Translations under genes and position numbers: made by a program
In this document: positions 27,943 to 35,864 of the stretch, in pieces
Position numbering within the stretch: position 1 is the first letter of the stretch
Layout of the letters: the number at the start of each line of letters is the position of its first letter
Assembly: GCA_026225395.1 (NCBI GenBank)
Contig: JAMFSR010000037.1
Coordinates: 124,001 to 188,000, forward strand
Direction: 5' to 3'
Length of the DNA stretch: 64,000 nt
From: Granulicella sapmiensis
GTDB lineage: Bacteria > Acidobacteriota > Terriglobia > Terriglobales > Acidobacteriaceae
Notes under the pieces: generated by a model
Seen by the model: the letters and a program-made list of their open reading frames with translations, nothing else
The model's database searches: none
What the model was told of the DNA's origin: nothing

Positions 27943-28473
27943 CTAGCGTTTTGACTTCTTTTTTGCGGCTTTCTTTTTTGCGGCTTTCTTTGCGACGACC
28001 TTCTTAGCGGGAATCTTCTTGCTCCCGATGGCCTTCGTTGCAGGCTTCTTGGCGGCTGCAGCAGACGCTGGACCGGCGGCGGCGCTGGAGAGGCGCTGGA
28101 GCTTGGCAGCGTGGGTTTCGAGCAGCTTTTCGATCTGGCGGAGCAGGACGGCGGTCTGCATGGGCTTGACCAGCATCTTGTCGGCGCCCATGTCTTGCCA
28201 TTCGTCTTCATCGACGGGGAAGGCGGTGAGCAGCGCGACGGCGGGGTGGTAGGGCGCGGTGCGGGCGGCCTGGATGACTTCGCGGCCGGCGGCGTCGGAC
28301 TCCATCCGCATGTCGGTAATGATCATCTGGTACTCGCGCAGCTTGATCTTGGACTTGCCTTCGCGCGCGGAGGCGGCGGTATCGACATCGAAGCCGGAGA
28401 TTTCGAGAACGGCTTTCATGGTGAGCAGGACAGTAACTTCATCGTCGACGAGTAGAACGCGGCGCTTTGCCAA
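27943..28473 (-). CDS. Response-regulator receiver protein with histone H1-like tail
   Basis: The start chosen is TTG 28473 (LAKRRVLLVDDE), 8 bases after TCTAGGAG, giving 176 residues. Residues 1-120 form a receiver domain: acidic pair VDDE, phospho-acceptor in MIITDMRMES, Thr in LLTAFP and Lys in MLVKPM. The rest is a Lys/Ala/Pro tail (KKVVAKKAAKKKAAKKK) like histone H1 and bacterial HC1-type nucleoid proteins. No DNA-binding HTH is present, so output may be through the basic tail binding nucleic acid. No kinase is adjacent. Confidence 0.75.
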   Translation of the reverse strand: MAKRRVLLVDDEVTVLLTMKAVLEISGFDVDTAASAREGKSKIKLREYQMIITDMRMESDAAGREVIQAARTAPYHPAVALLTAFPVDEDEWQDMGADKMLVKPMQTAVLLRQIEKLLETHAAKLQRLSSAAAGPASAAAAKKPATKAIGSKKIPAKKVVAKKAAKKKAAKKKSKR

Positions 28474-28711
28474 GGTGATTCTCCTAGAGGTATTGACGGT
28501 GCGATTGGAGCGCGCAGTCGATCCAGCGGCTGGGGCTTGCTGCACTGGGTATCGGAGTCATGTTCGCAGTTTGAGAGCGTTGACGCAAGCACAGCGGGGA
28601 CGAGGAACATCGGCACAACATCGAAGGGCAGGCTCAATCCGGCGCCGTACGACTATCTGAATGAACCGCCGAAGTACTTTGGCGCGCCGATGTACCGGAT
28701 GGGCTGCGGAT
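28474..28711. other. Intergenic region before the MITE-like element
   Basis: No supported gene. On the plus strand, about 28617-28710 reads as plausible coding sequence (NPAPYDYLNEPPKYFGAPMY) in a frame running into the MITE-like element. It may be a remnant of a gene broken by that insertion, but I do not recognise it. Confidence 0.25.
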
Positions 28712-28822
28712 CTAGAGCAACTTCCCGTTGCCGTGGAGTGGATACATGGTGCAGATCCGTTTTCCTAAGAGAAAACGGCATTGATACCCAAGCCCCCTAC
28801 ATCCAGAGGGAATTTGCTCTAG
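28712..28822. mobile_element. MITE-like palindromic element, 111 bp
   Basis: Terminal inverted repeats CTAGAGCAAcTTCCC (28712-28726) and GGGAATTTGCTCTAG (28808-28822) match at 14 of 15 positions. Inside is a second inverted repeat, CCGTTTTC...GAAAACGG. No transposase is encoded. The right end provides the TAG stop of the diguanylate cyclase (28819-28821). Size and symmetry suggest a non-autonomous element or large REP. Confidence 0.6.
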
Positions 28823-30117
28823 CGGATTTCCGCGGTCGTTTCTGCCGGCGGGGTTACCCTGGGACGGAGTGGAGCCGGGTTATACAAAGCGCAGCAGACG
28901 CGGTTGCGGCCGGCGGCCTTTGCTTCGTACAACGCCTTGTCCGCCGCGTTGATGAGCTGGTGCCGTTCTCCTATGGTCCTTGGGACCGTAGTAGCTACGC
29001 CGCAGGAAACGGTGGCGACGATGGAGTCGACGCCAAGGCGCGAGGTTTCGATGGGCGGGAAGCCGGCGACCTCCACGAGGCGGCGCAGGCGTTCGGCGAC
29101 GAGCATGGCCGCCGGCTCGTCCGTGTTGGGAAGAAGGATGACGAACTCTTCGCCGCCGAACCGTGCGGCGTGGTCGCCTTCCTTGCGCAGGGCCTCGAGA
29201 ACGAGGTTGGCGATGCGTTTGAGGACTTTGTCGCCGTAAAGATGGCCGTAGTTGTCATTGGTCTTCTTAAAACGGTCGACGTCGACCATGATGACGGAGA
29301 ACAGGGTACGGTGCTGCAGGGCTTCTTGCCAGGCCTGCAGAAATCGGACTTCAAATCCGGCGCGGTTGGCCAGGCCGGTGAGAGAGTCGCGCTCGGCGAC
29401 ATCGGCCAGCCGCTCGTTGGAGTGATGCAGGTCTTTGACCATCAGCTCTCCGCGCAGGCCGATGAGGTAATTCAGGCGCTCTTCGCGGTTGAAACCGTAG
29501 TTGGCAATGAGGGTTACGGCTGTGGTGATCAGCGCAAGCGTGAAGCCCACGATCTTCTGTTGTGGGAGAAGCAGCGTATCGAAGCGAAGGAAGACGAGGT
29601 CGCCGGCAAGGAGGGTTGCGGAAGTCACGAGCGCGTAAACGAAGCGCATGCGGACGAGCGTATTGGCGAAGACGAGCGTAGCCAGCAGGCCGACCTGGGC
29701 GTAGGCGGAGTTGACGGCGGTTTGACCGTGCTCCAGGAACAGATGGGTGAGGCCGGCGACGATGGTCAGCGCGCATAGCGAGGCTTCGCGGAAGAAAGCT
29801 CCCGGATTTCGCCACATGCGGAGATTGACCAGGATCCCGACCGGTGTGATGAGGCCCAGACGGATGATGAGCGCGCGGTGGAAAGCCACCGGCGAAACCA
29901 GATGGTCTGCGGCGAGGGAGAGATCGAAAAGGATGAGAGCAAAGATGCCTTCGAAGGCGAGCCGCGTCGAGCGCCGCGCGGACGTATCGGTCTCGAAGCG
30001 GGCTTCGAGTGGCGACGGAAAGTTCAGCCACTGGAAGTAGAGTCCGGAAAAACGGTCGATTTGTGCGCTGACTTGCTCGATCAACGAGGAAATCCTGACG
30101 TAGAAGATGGAGACCAA
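28819..30117 (-). CDS. Membrane-bound diguanylate cyclase
   Basis: 432 residues from a TTG (start uncertain). About six hydrophobic helices (residues 50-220) precede a GGDEF domain: DSLTGLANRAGFE, VDVDRFKKTNDNYGHLYGD, and the active-site signature RFGGEEF. The GGEEF variant is normally active and makes c-di-GMP. The inhibitory I-site RxxD is degenerate (KEGD), so product feedback may be weak. The stop codon and nothing beyond comes from the flanking MITE-like element, so the C-terminal tail after ALYNPAPLRPR may be altered. Confidence 0.88.
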   Translation of the reverse strand: MVSIFYVRISSLIEQVSAQIDRFSGLYFQWLNFPSPLEARFETDTSARRSTRLAFEGIFALILFDLSLAADHLVSPVAFHRALIIRLGLITPVGILVNLRMWRNPGAFFREASLCALTIVAGLTHLFLEHGQTAVNSAYAQVGLLATLVFANTLVRMRFVYALVTSATLLAGDLVFLRFDTLLLPQQKIVGFTLALITTAVTLIANYGFNREERLNYLIGLRGELMVKDLHHSNERLADVAERDSLTGLANRAGFEVRFLQAWQEALQHRTLFSVIMVDVDRFKKTNDNYGHLYGDKVLKRIANLVLEALRKEGDHAARFGGEEFVILLPNTDEPAAMLVAERLRRLVEVAGFPPIETSRLGVDSIVATVSCGVATTVPRTIGERHQLINAADKALYEAKAAGRNRVCCALYNPAPLRPRVTPPAETTAEIR

Positions 30118-30270
30118 GAGGAGAGGGGGTCGATCGGGCGGGCGACGCCGTAGCGATCTCCCTGCTCCTTCTAGGATGAGCCCTCGCGGGCAAAGGGCGC
30201 GAGATTCCTTCTGCCACTTTCGTGCAGTTACCCGGAGAAACGGTCACATTTGCATCGCCAGACGATACAG

Positions 30271-31905
30271 TCAGGCGACCACTTCAAAGGGCCGCATCAT
30301 GTCATTGGCTTCATGTTCCAGGATGTGGCAGTGATACAGGTATTTGCCGGTGTAGCCCTCAAAGCGGACGATAATGCGCGTCACGATGCCTGGCGGGCAG
30401 GCGACGACGTCCTTCCAGCCGAGCTCGTTGGGGGCGGGCGGCACGGCATCCTGCAGGTATCGCAGGCCCTTACCGTTTTCGTAGCCGAAGACGTCGAAGA
30501 CGCGACGGTCCAGCACCTGGAAGCGGACCAGGTGCAGGTGCATGGGGTGCGTGTCTTCGGTAAGGTTCACGAACTCCCAGATTTCGGTCGAGTTCAGGCG
30601 CGGAAGCTCGGTGACCGGCTCATGCCAGCGCTTGCGGTTGAGCACCATGATCATGGAGTTGCCGTAGCGGTCCAGGTGCTCGTTGAGCGTGATGGTGCGG
30701 GTCAGGGTGGCACTCGATTCGGGAATGCGCGGGACGGGTCTCAGGCTTGAGGGAAGACTGACCGGGTGATTGTGCGAGCTTGTAGCGGGGGCAACGCGGA
30801 ATTGAAGGATGTCCAGCAGACCGCTGACCAGGTGCATGTTCTGGCCGGCTGAATGCGAGAAGTCGATCAATAGGTCGGCACGCTCCGCAGGTGCGAGGAG
30901 GAGCTGTTTGAGCTCCAGCGGGCTGGGGAGCAAGCCCTGGTCGGTGCCGATCTGGTGAAAGGGCTGGCCGCCGGTGAGCGAAAGGTTGAAGAACCGGCTA
31001 TTGGCGGCGTTGAGGACGCGGAAGCGGTAGAGGCGGGGTTCGACCTCGAAGTAAGGCCGAATTTTGCCGTTGAACAGGATGGCGTCGCCGGCAAACTCCG
31101 AGACCCACGGATGGTCGGGGTCGCCGGAGTCCGGGTAGTAAAGCTGGCCGTCCGCGGTGAAGTTGCGGTCGAAGATCGTGAGCGGGATCTCGTATTTGCC
31201 AGCAGGCAGGCCGAGCGCGTCCTCGGTTTTATCGCGAACGATAGCCATGCCGAAAAGGCCGGCATAGATGTTGAGGCGATTCAGACCCATGGCATGGTCG
31301 TGATACCAGAGCGTGGCGGCGTCCTGCTGGAGCGGGTAGGTGCTGGAGCGGGATCTTCCCGGAACGAACCAGTCTTCGGGCTGGCCGTCGTCTTTGGACG
31401 GCGTTCGGGCGCCGTGCAGGTGGACGCAGGCGCGGACCTCGGGGATGTCGTGGCCGCAGCCGTGGAGGCTGAAGTCGACCGGCAGGAAATGCTTTGCGGG
31501 GAGCTGGTTCACCCAATCGACGTGCAGAGGCTGGCCGGAGCGTGCCTCGATAAGCGGTCCGGGGACGGAGTCGCCGTATGCCCAGAAACGCGTGGGTGGC
31601 AGGTCGCGGTGGACCTTTGCGTGGATCTCGCGCATGGGGATGCGAAGGTGTCCGGCGGCGTTGGGGCGAGCGACTGCGGGGATGGGCAGCGCATCGACGA
31701 AGGGCGTGAGGTTCGCGGAGCGCAACATTGACGGCAAGGGCTTCGGCGGGCTCGCTGGAGCTTGTGCAGTGGAGGGCATGGGCATCGATCCCATGGGGTG
31801 GGACATCTGCTGCGTGAGGCCACGAGCGGCGCTCCATGTGAGGCCGAAGGCGGAAGCTTGCTGCAGGAAAGCGCGGCGCGTGCGTGTGGTTGAGGGGAGT
31901 TTCAA
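30271..31905 (-). CDS. Multicopper oxidase, Tat-exported (CotA/bilirubin-oxidase-like)
   Basis: 544 residues. Twin-arginine-type N-terminus (RTRRAFLQQASAFG) then a Met/His-rich linker (QQMSHPMGSMPMP) that could bind copper. All four copper motifs are present: CVHLHGA, WYHDHAMG, HPMHLHLVRF and YHCHILEHE with a late Met for the type-1 site. It oxidises phenols, metals or bilirubin-like substrates with O2 in the periplasm. It is preceded by a strong minus-strand terminator, so it is transcribed independently. Confidence 0.92.
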   Translation of the reverse strand: MKLPSTTRTRRAFLQQASAFGLTWSAARGLTQQMSHPMGSMPMPSTAQAPASPPKPLPSMLRSANLTPFVDALPIPAVARPNAAGHLRIPMREIHAKVHRDLPPTRFWAYGDSVPGPLIEARSGQPLHVDWVNQLPAKHFLPVDFSLHGCGHDIPEVRACVHLHGARTPSKDDGQPEDWFVPGRSRSSTYPLQQDAATLWYHDHAMGLNRLNIYAGLFGMAIVRDKTEDALGLPAGKYEIPLTIFDRNFTADGQLYYPDSGDPDHPWVSEFAGDAILFNGKIRPYFEVEPRLYRFRVLNAANSRFFNLSLTGGQPFHQIGTDQGLLPSPLELKQLLLAPAERADLLIDFSHSAGQNMHLVSGLLDILQFRVAPATSSHNHPVSLPSSLRPVPRIPESSATLTRTITLNEHLDRYGNSMIMVLNRKRWHEPVTELPRLNSTEIWEFVNLTEDTHPMHLHLVRFQVLDRRVFDVFGYENGKGLRYLQDAVPPAPNELGWKDVVACPPGIVTRIIVRFEGYTGKYLYHCHILEHEANDMMRPFEVVA

Positions 31906-31931
31906 GGCGGAGGGCGGTGCTTTCCTGAAGC

Positions 31932-31971
31932 AAAAAATTGAGCACGCACCCTTGTTTGAAGGTGCGTGCTC
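31932..31971 (-). terminator. Terminator of the phosphoesterase gene
   Basis: A perfect 11-bp stem GAGCACGCACC (31940-31950) / GGTGCGTGCTC (31961-31971); on the minus strand it is followed by a run of six T. Confidence 0.75.
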
Positions 31972-32012
31972 CTCAGGTTAGGACAGTGAAGTGAAGATGC
32001 CGTGAATACCGC

Positions 32013-33743
32013 CTAGTTACCGCTGGTTACGGCGCCTGTAGTCGCGTTCAGCAGAACCACATTGGGGTTGGGAAGAGCGCCCGCGGTGGTGGTGAAGTTG
32101 AACATGTTCATGAGGCTGCCGGCCACTGTGTCGGACGAGCCGCCACCAATGCGCGTGCTGCCCAGGAAGATGTCTTCGATAAACCGCGTGACCGAAGACT
32201 GATCGGTGATGGTGTTATCCACGTAGTTCTTCTTCGCCCAGGGTGAGATGACCATCAGCGGCAGCCGCGGGCCATAGCCGCAACGGCCTTGCACCGGTTT
32301 GGTTGTGGTGACGCCACCCAGGGACGGCACGGTGCCGCTGCAGAAAGCTGCATCGGCGGTGGTTTGTGAGCCATTGATCAGGTTGTTGAGATGGTCGTAC
32401 CAGCCGTCGGAGTCGTCGTAAGCGATGATGATGGCGGTGCTGGACCAGAAGGGCGAGTTCTCAAGGGCATTGATTTCGTTGACGACGAAGGTCTGTTCAT
32501 CGAGCGGATCGGAGTAGCCGGCGTGACCGTCCTGGTAGCCGGGAGCCTTCAGGAAGCTGACGGCGGGAAGGTTACCTGCTGCAAGCGCGGCGTTGAAGTC
32601 GAGCGTGTCGTACTGATGGTTCGCAGTGCTTGCGCCGGTTTCGGTCCCGATAGCAGCGACAGAAGCAGGACGGATGTGCGTGGGGTTGGCGGTCGAGGCG
32701 TAGTACTGGAACGGCTGGTGGTGCGGAATGTAGTCAGCCTTGAGCGGGTTTCCGGGGATGTTGACAGCACCCGTAGCGCGGCTGCCGGTGGCTTCGCCGA
32801 CCAGGCAGCCGGTGCCGGAAGCGATGACCCCGTTGGCGTTGACGTTGGTGATGCCGAGATTGAAGCCGCCCTCAAAGAAGCCCCAGCTGACGCTAGCGGT
32901 GTTGAGCAGGTCGCCGATGTTCTTGCCGGTCATCTGGACGGTGGCGCTGGCCGAGGAGCAGACGTCGTTGGCGGGGTCTTCATCGCCGATGAGGGTGGAC
33001 CCACCCTGTCCATCGGCAACCACGCCGGAGGCCGCGCCCGGAAGCGTGACGACCGCGCCATTGGTCTGGCCGGAGACGAGATTGATGGCTCCCTGGGTGG
33101 ACGCGCCGAAGGTTGTGCCGAAGGAGTGATCGTTCATGGCGTAATGCTGTGCGTAGTTCCACAGCGCGGTGACGGTGTTGCCGTCGTAGTAGCCCATGGT
33201 GAGGGCGGTGGTGTTCGCGATGGCGGGAGCACCGGTTTCAGTGGTCAGGGTGGTGCCATCGGCGGTGCCGACCGAGAGCGGGAACATATCCATTTTGCCG
33301 CCGTCGAAGGCGACCTGCTCGGGACCGTAGTTGTGGTCCTGATCATTGGTGCCGGCCTGTTCGGGCCCAAGACGGAAGGGATCGGCAGGGATGGAGTTCG
33401 AGGCGGTGACGAGGTTCGCTGCGTTCTGGTTTGGATTGGCCGTAAGCAGGCTGGGGTTGGAGATGTAGTTGTTGATGTTGGTGGGGGTTCCGGTGGCAGC
33501 GGTGAAGGTGGTTCCACCGGTGTTGGCGGCGTTCGGGTAGGTGCCGAAGTAGTGGTCGAACGAGATGTTTTCGCCGAAGATGACGACAGTATGCTTGATG
33601 GCCGTAGAGGGCGCGACGGCTACCGGTGTGGCGGCCGGCGGAGGGTTGTTGATGCTTCCCGGCGTAGTGAGATTGCCGGTGCTTCCGCAGCCGGTGAGCA
33701 CAAGGGTTGCGACCAGCGAAAGAGCTGAAATCCTGCGAATCAT
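32013..33743 (-). CDS. Phosphoesterase (phospholipase C/acid phosphatase AcpA family) lipoprotein
   Basis: 576 residues. Lipobox VLTGC at the signal peptide end. Family motifs: HTVVIFGENISFDHYFGTYP near the start, DNDHN-like NDQDHNYGPEQ, MNDHSFG, and near the end IIIAYDDSDGWYDH and GPRLPLMVISPWAKKNYVDN. These proteins cleave phosphodiesters or phosphomonoesters in the periplasm or outside the cell. A decayed fragment of a close relative lies at 35215-35370. Confidence 0.88.
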   Translation of the reverse strand: MIRRISALSLVATLVLTGCGSTGNLTTPGSINNPPPAATPVAVAPSTAIKHTVVIFGENISFDHYFGTYPNAANTGGTTFTAATGTPTNINNYISNPSLLTANPNQNAANLVTASNSIPADPFRLGPEQAGTNDQDHNYGPEQVAFDGGKMDMFPLSVGTADGTTLTTETGAPAIANTTALTMGYYDGNTVTALWNYAQHYAMNDHSFGTTFGASTQGAINLVSGQTNGAVVTLPGAASGVVADGQGGSTLIGDEDPANDVCSSASATVQMTGKNIGDLLNTASVSWGFFEGGFNLGITNVNANGVIASGTGCLVGEATGSRATGAVNIPGNPLKADYIPHHQPFQYYASTANPTHIRPASVAAIGTETGASTANHQYDTLDFNAALAAGNLPAVSFLKAPGYQDGHAGYSDPLDEQTFVVNEINALENSPFWSSTAIIIAYDDSDGWYDHLNNLINGSQTTADAAFCSGTVPSLGGVTTTKPVQGRCGYGPRLPLMVISPWAKKNYVDNTITDQSSVTRFIEDIFLGSTRIGGGSSDTVAGSLMNMFNFTTTAGALPNPNVVLLNATTGAVTSGN

Positions 33744-34185
33744 TCGATGCCTCGATAGAGCGGTGAATTGAGTTCGCTCCAGTGTTAGCCGTGTTCGGTG
33801 AAACTTCGTTGAATAGGCTGTGACGGCAGGCTGAATATTCGGTTGGGACTGTGGATATGGGCGTACTTAGCACTTCCATTACAAAACAGACAGGAGACAT
33901 GGCTTGCATCGACGGTCCCTCGGCCGTTGGGCAACGCACAACGATGGCGAATAGGACCCTGGCAAATCTCCGGTGGGCAAATCAGAGCCTCAGGCAGGGG
34001 TGCCTTGTTTGGGTGACTATATACTTGACTCACCAAATCCATCTGGTCTGAGCAAGCGATAGACCCACCGAGAAAAGCTCCTAACCTAGCCACAAACAAG
34101 AAGTGGAGAGGTTAGATGAGTAAAGAAAAGCTTGAAGATCAATATTTTTTGACTGCCTGATAGCAGACCTGCGACCATCTGGGGT
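33744..34185. other. Lower-GC intergenic patch
   Basis: No certain gene. It becomes AT-richer from about 34010 (gactatatacttgactcacc). A 14-codon ORF (34116-34160, MSKEKLEDQYFLTA) has ggagagg upstream and could be a leader peptide for the membrane protein at 34186; support is weak. Confidence 0.3.
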
Positions 34186-34773
34186 ATGGCTTGGTTCAGC
34201 GACTTCCGCGCGTTCCTCAACTCTTTGTGGGAAGAGTGGAAGATGCTCTTAACAGGCGGCAGCATCAGTGCGATCCTTGTCTTATACGGCTCTTGGAGCG
34301 GGAAGTCGTTAGCACACCTAGCTGGACTATCGTTCTTAGGCTTAACGCTCCTGCGCGCAGTGTTCCTCTCGTGGCGAAAACAATGGAGAGAGGCAGCAAA
34401 GAACTTTGTAGATATAAGTCCGGCTAGTTTGATAGAGCTAAGGGAAGGCAAGACCTCCCCTCTTGCTAAAACACTTCTAAGGCCCTATATCGGCAAGAGA
34501 ATGAAGGTCACAGGAACCTTTTACGATGTGAGCGACTTTCTCTTTTGGTATAAGCTTGTGCATCTCTACAGTGGAGGCGCACTCATAGCAGCACAAGTGT
34601 CTCACTGGTCTGCTAAGAAATATATTCCCCTTCCAAAAGGCATAGTAATAACGCTCACAGGAACTATCGCAGCGATAAGTGATTCAGCTGTTAGTTTGAG
34701 TGGAATCGAGCTTGTCGCTAATTCTTCGGACGTTGTAGCAGTTCCATCGATTACTCAGGTGACATCGGCATGA
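34186..34773 (+). CDS. Membrane protein with OB-fold-like domain
   Basis: 195 residues, of lower GC and different codon use from its neighbours (many AGC, CTA, ATA). An N-terminal amphipathic stretch and a helix pair (SISAILVLYGSWSGK, LAGLSFLGLTLLRAVFL) are followed by a domain starting RPYIGKRMKVTGTFYDVSDF and ending IVITLTGTIAAISDSAVSLS, similar to the tRNA_anti-like OB fold. It could be a membrane-tethered nucleic-acid or ligand sensor. It overlaps the next ORF by 4 bases and sits with transposase debris, suggesting acquisition. Confidence 0.5.
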   Translation: MAWFSDFRAFLNSLWEEWKMLLTGGSISAILVLYGSWSGKSLAHLAGLSFLGLTLLRAVFLSWRKQWREAAKNFVDISPASLIELREGKTSPLAKTLLRPYIGKRMKVTGTFYDVSDFLFWYKLVHLYSGGALIAAQVSHWSAKKYIPLPKGIVITLTGTIAAISDSAVSLSGIELVANSSDVVAVPSITQVTSA

Positions 34774-35075
34774 AACCCTCACCTGAGTTCAGCAAGCTCA
34801 AAGACTTTGTTAAGAACATTGTCTCTGTCCCCAAGTCCGAAATAGACGCGATCAAAGGTTTGGAGAACTTCTGGTCGCTGTTGAAGCGCGGTATCAACGG
34901 CACCTATGTATCGATAGAACCCTTTCACCTACACCGCTACTTGGATGAGCAGACGTTCCGTTACAACAACCGGAAGAACATGGGTGATGGGGCTAGGTTT
35001 GTGAAGGCTCTTAGCTGCATCGGTGGAAAGCGGCTCACCCTCGCAGAGCTAACAGGCAAGGAAGCAACTAACTAA
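34770..35075 (+). pseudogene. Chimeric ORF: short helical protein fused to IS1595/ISXO2-type transposase C-terminus
   Basis: 101 residues. The first 30 (FSKLKDFVKNIVSVPKSEID) look like a small conserved helical protein. From residue 31 the sequence is the C-terminal part of an ISXO2-like DDE transposase (NFWSLLKRGINGTYVSIEPF, LHRYLDEQTFRYNNRK, then GKRLTLAELTG). The N-terminal zinc ribbon and the first catalytic Asp residues are missing, so it cannot transpose. The ATG overlaps the upstream stop. It may be a neutral remnant or a new small fusion protein. Confidence 0.65.
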
Positions 35076-35169
35076 GTTTGGCCTTGGTCGACGGCTTCTT
35101 GGAAGCTACCTTGTCTTTCTTCTCTTGGTCTAATCGCTCCATTATTCCGGTTGGGGTCTTTCTACTCAT
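35068..35169 (-). CDS. Possible small basic protein, 33 aa
   Basis: Minus-strand ATG at 35169 to TAG at 35068. The peptide is charged and Lys-rich (MERLDQEKKDKVASKKPSTK). No Shine-Dalgarno is evident and it overlaps the end of the transposase fragment, so support is limited to composition. Confidence 0.25.
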   Translation of the reverse strand: MSRKTPTGIMERLDQEKKDKVASKKPSTKAKLS

Positions 35170-35214
35170 AGCCGCGAGGAGACCAGCTGAGTATCGCTCG
35201 CCGATGGGTTTGAG

Positions 35215-35370
35215 TTGTCAGGGTGCGAAGGCCAGTTTCCGCTGGTCACCCCGGTTTCCGTGCCGATGATGGCAGTGGACGCGGGACGGATGGGTTCCGG
35301 CGGCAGCGGTGAAGATGGTGCCGTTGGTGTTGGGATGGGGCCGAAAGAGTGGATAGAGGCGTGACAGTCG
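35215..35370 (-). pseudogene. Decayed phosphoesterase fragment
   Basis: The plus-strand text ccccggtttccgtgccgatg to gacgcgggacggatggg parallels 32632-32690 of the intact phosphoesterase gene. Directly after it, ggcggcagcggtgaagatgg to gccgaaagagtgg parallels 33495-33557. The two segments are about 800 bases apart in the intact gene, so this is an internally deleted second copy on the minus strand. Confidence 0.55.
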
Positions 35371-35380
35371 CCGGACGCGC

Positions 35381-35418
35381 AAAAGCCCTTTCTCTTCGTA
35401 AAAGTGAAGAAAAAGGGC
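35381..35418 (-). terminator. Terminator of the His-rich peptide gene
   Basis: GCCCTTTCTCTTC (35385-35397) pairs with GAAGAAAAAGGGC (35406-35418, one mismatch). On the minus strand it is followed by TTTT and lies 15 bases after the stop of the small gene at 35434. Confidence 0.6.
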
Positions 35419-35433
35419 CAGAGACGCGGGAAA

Positions 35434-35559
35434 CTAGCGGCAGATGCGGTGGTGGTTGTGATAATGACAGACGCGGCGGTGGTGAGGGTCAGCGTGGGCA
35501 GGGACGACGGCGAGGCTGAGAACGGCCAAGCCGAAAACGGAAAGCAGAATCTTTTTCAT
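35434..35559 (-). CDS. Small His-rich exported peptide, 41 aa
   Basis: ATG 35559 with SD caggagatttcc; TAG at 35434-35436. A complete signal peptide (KKILLSVFGLAVLSLAVVPA, cleavage AHA-D) releases an 18-residue peptide rich in His, Arg and Cys (HHRRVCHYHNHHRIC). The pattern CHYHNHHRIC suggests metal (Cu, Zn or Ni) binding in the periplasm. It has its own terminator. Confidence 0.7.
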   Translation of the reverse strand: MKKILLSVFGLAVLSLAVVPAHADPHHRRVCHYHNHHRICR

Positions 35560-35745
35560 GGAAATCTCCTGAGAACGAGGTGCGCTGGACGTGGTGCTGA
35601 GTGCGCCGCTTGGTAGCGGTACATCATCTGGGACGCCGGGCCGGAGGCTGAAGTCTCCGCGGTTTTTGTCTTATTTTGGGTGTCAAAATGGTTGCCCGTT
35701 ACATCGAACGGATGTATGGCTTCGCGGGCAGGCTAAATCACCTGC

Positions 35746-35751
35746 TATACT
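35746..35751 (+). promoter_or_regulatory. Candidate -10 (TATACT) for infC
   Basis: TATACT lies about 110 bases before the proposed infC start and inside the longer open frame that begins at 35676, arguing that the extended N-terminus is not translated. The matching -35 is weak (TTCGCG, 19-bp spacer). Confidence 0.4.
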
Positions 35752-35864
35752 CGCGAGTGCTTCGGTTTCTGCCGCGCCGCAACGAGTGCGGGTTGATTTT
35801 TCGGCAGGAGCACAACTTTCCCCTAACAACATGGCCGCACGAATGCGCGCCGTGGAGGCTGCTT

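Noticed and set aside
28537..29778. A 413-codon plus-strand open frame
   Set aside because: It runs antisense to the diguanylate cyclase, whose GGDEF motifs are unmistakable; only its first part (28617-28710) looks coding and is noted separately.
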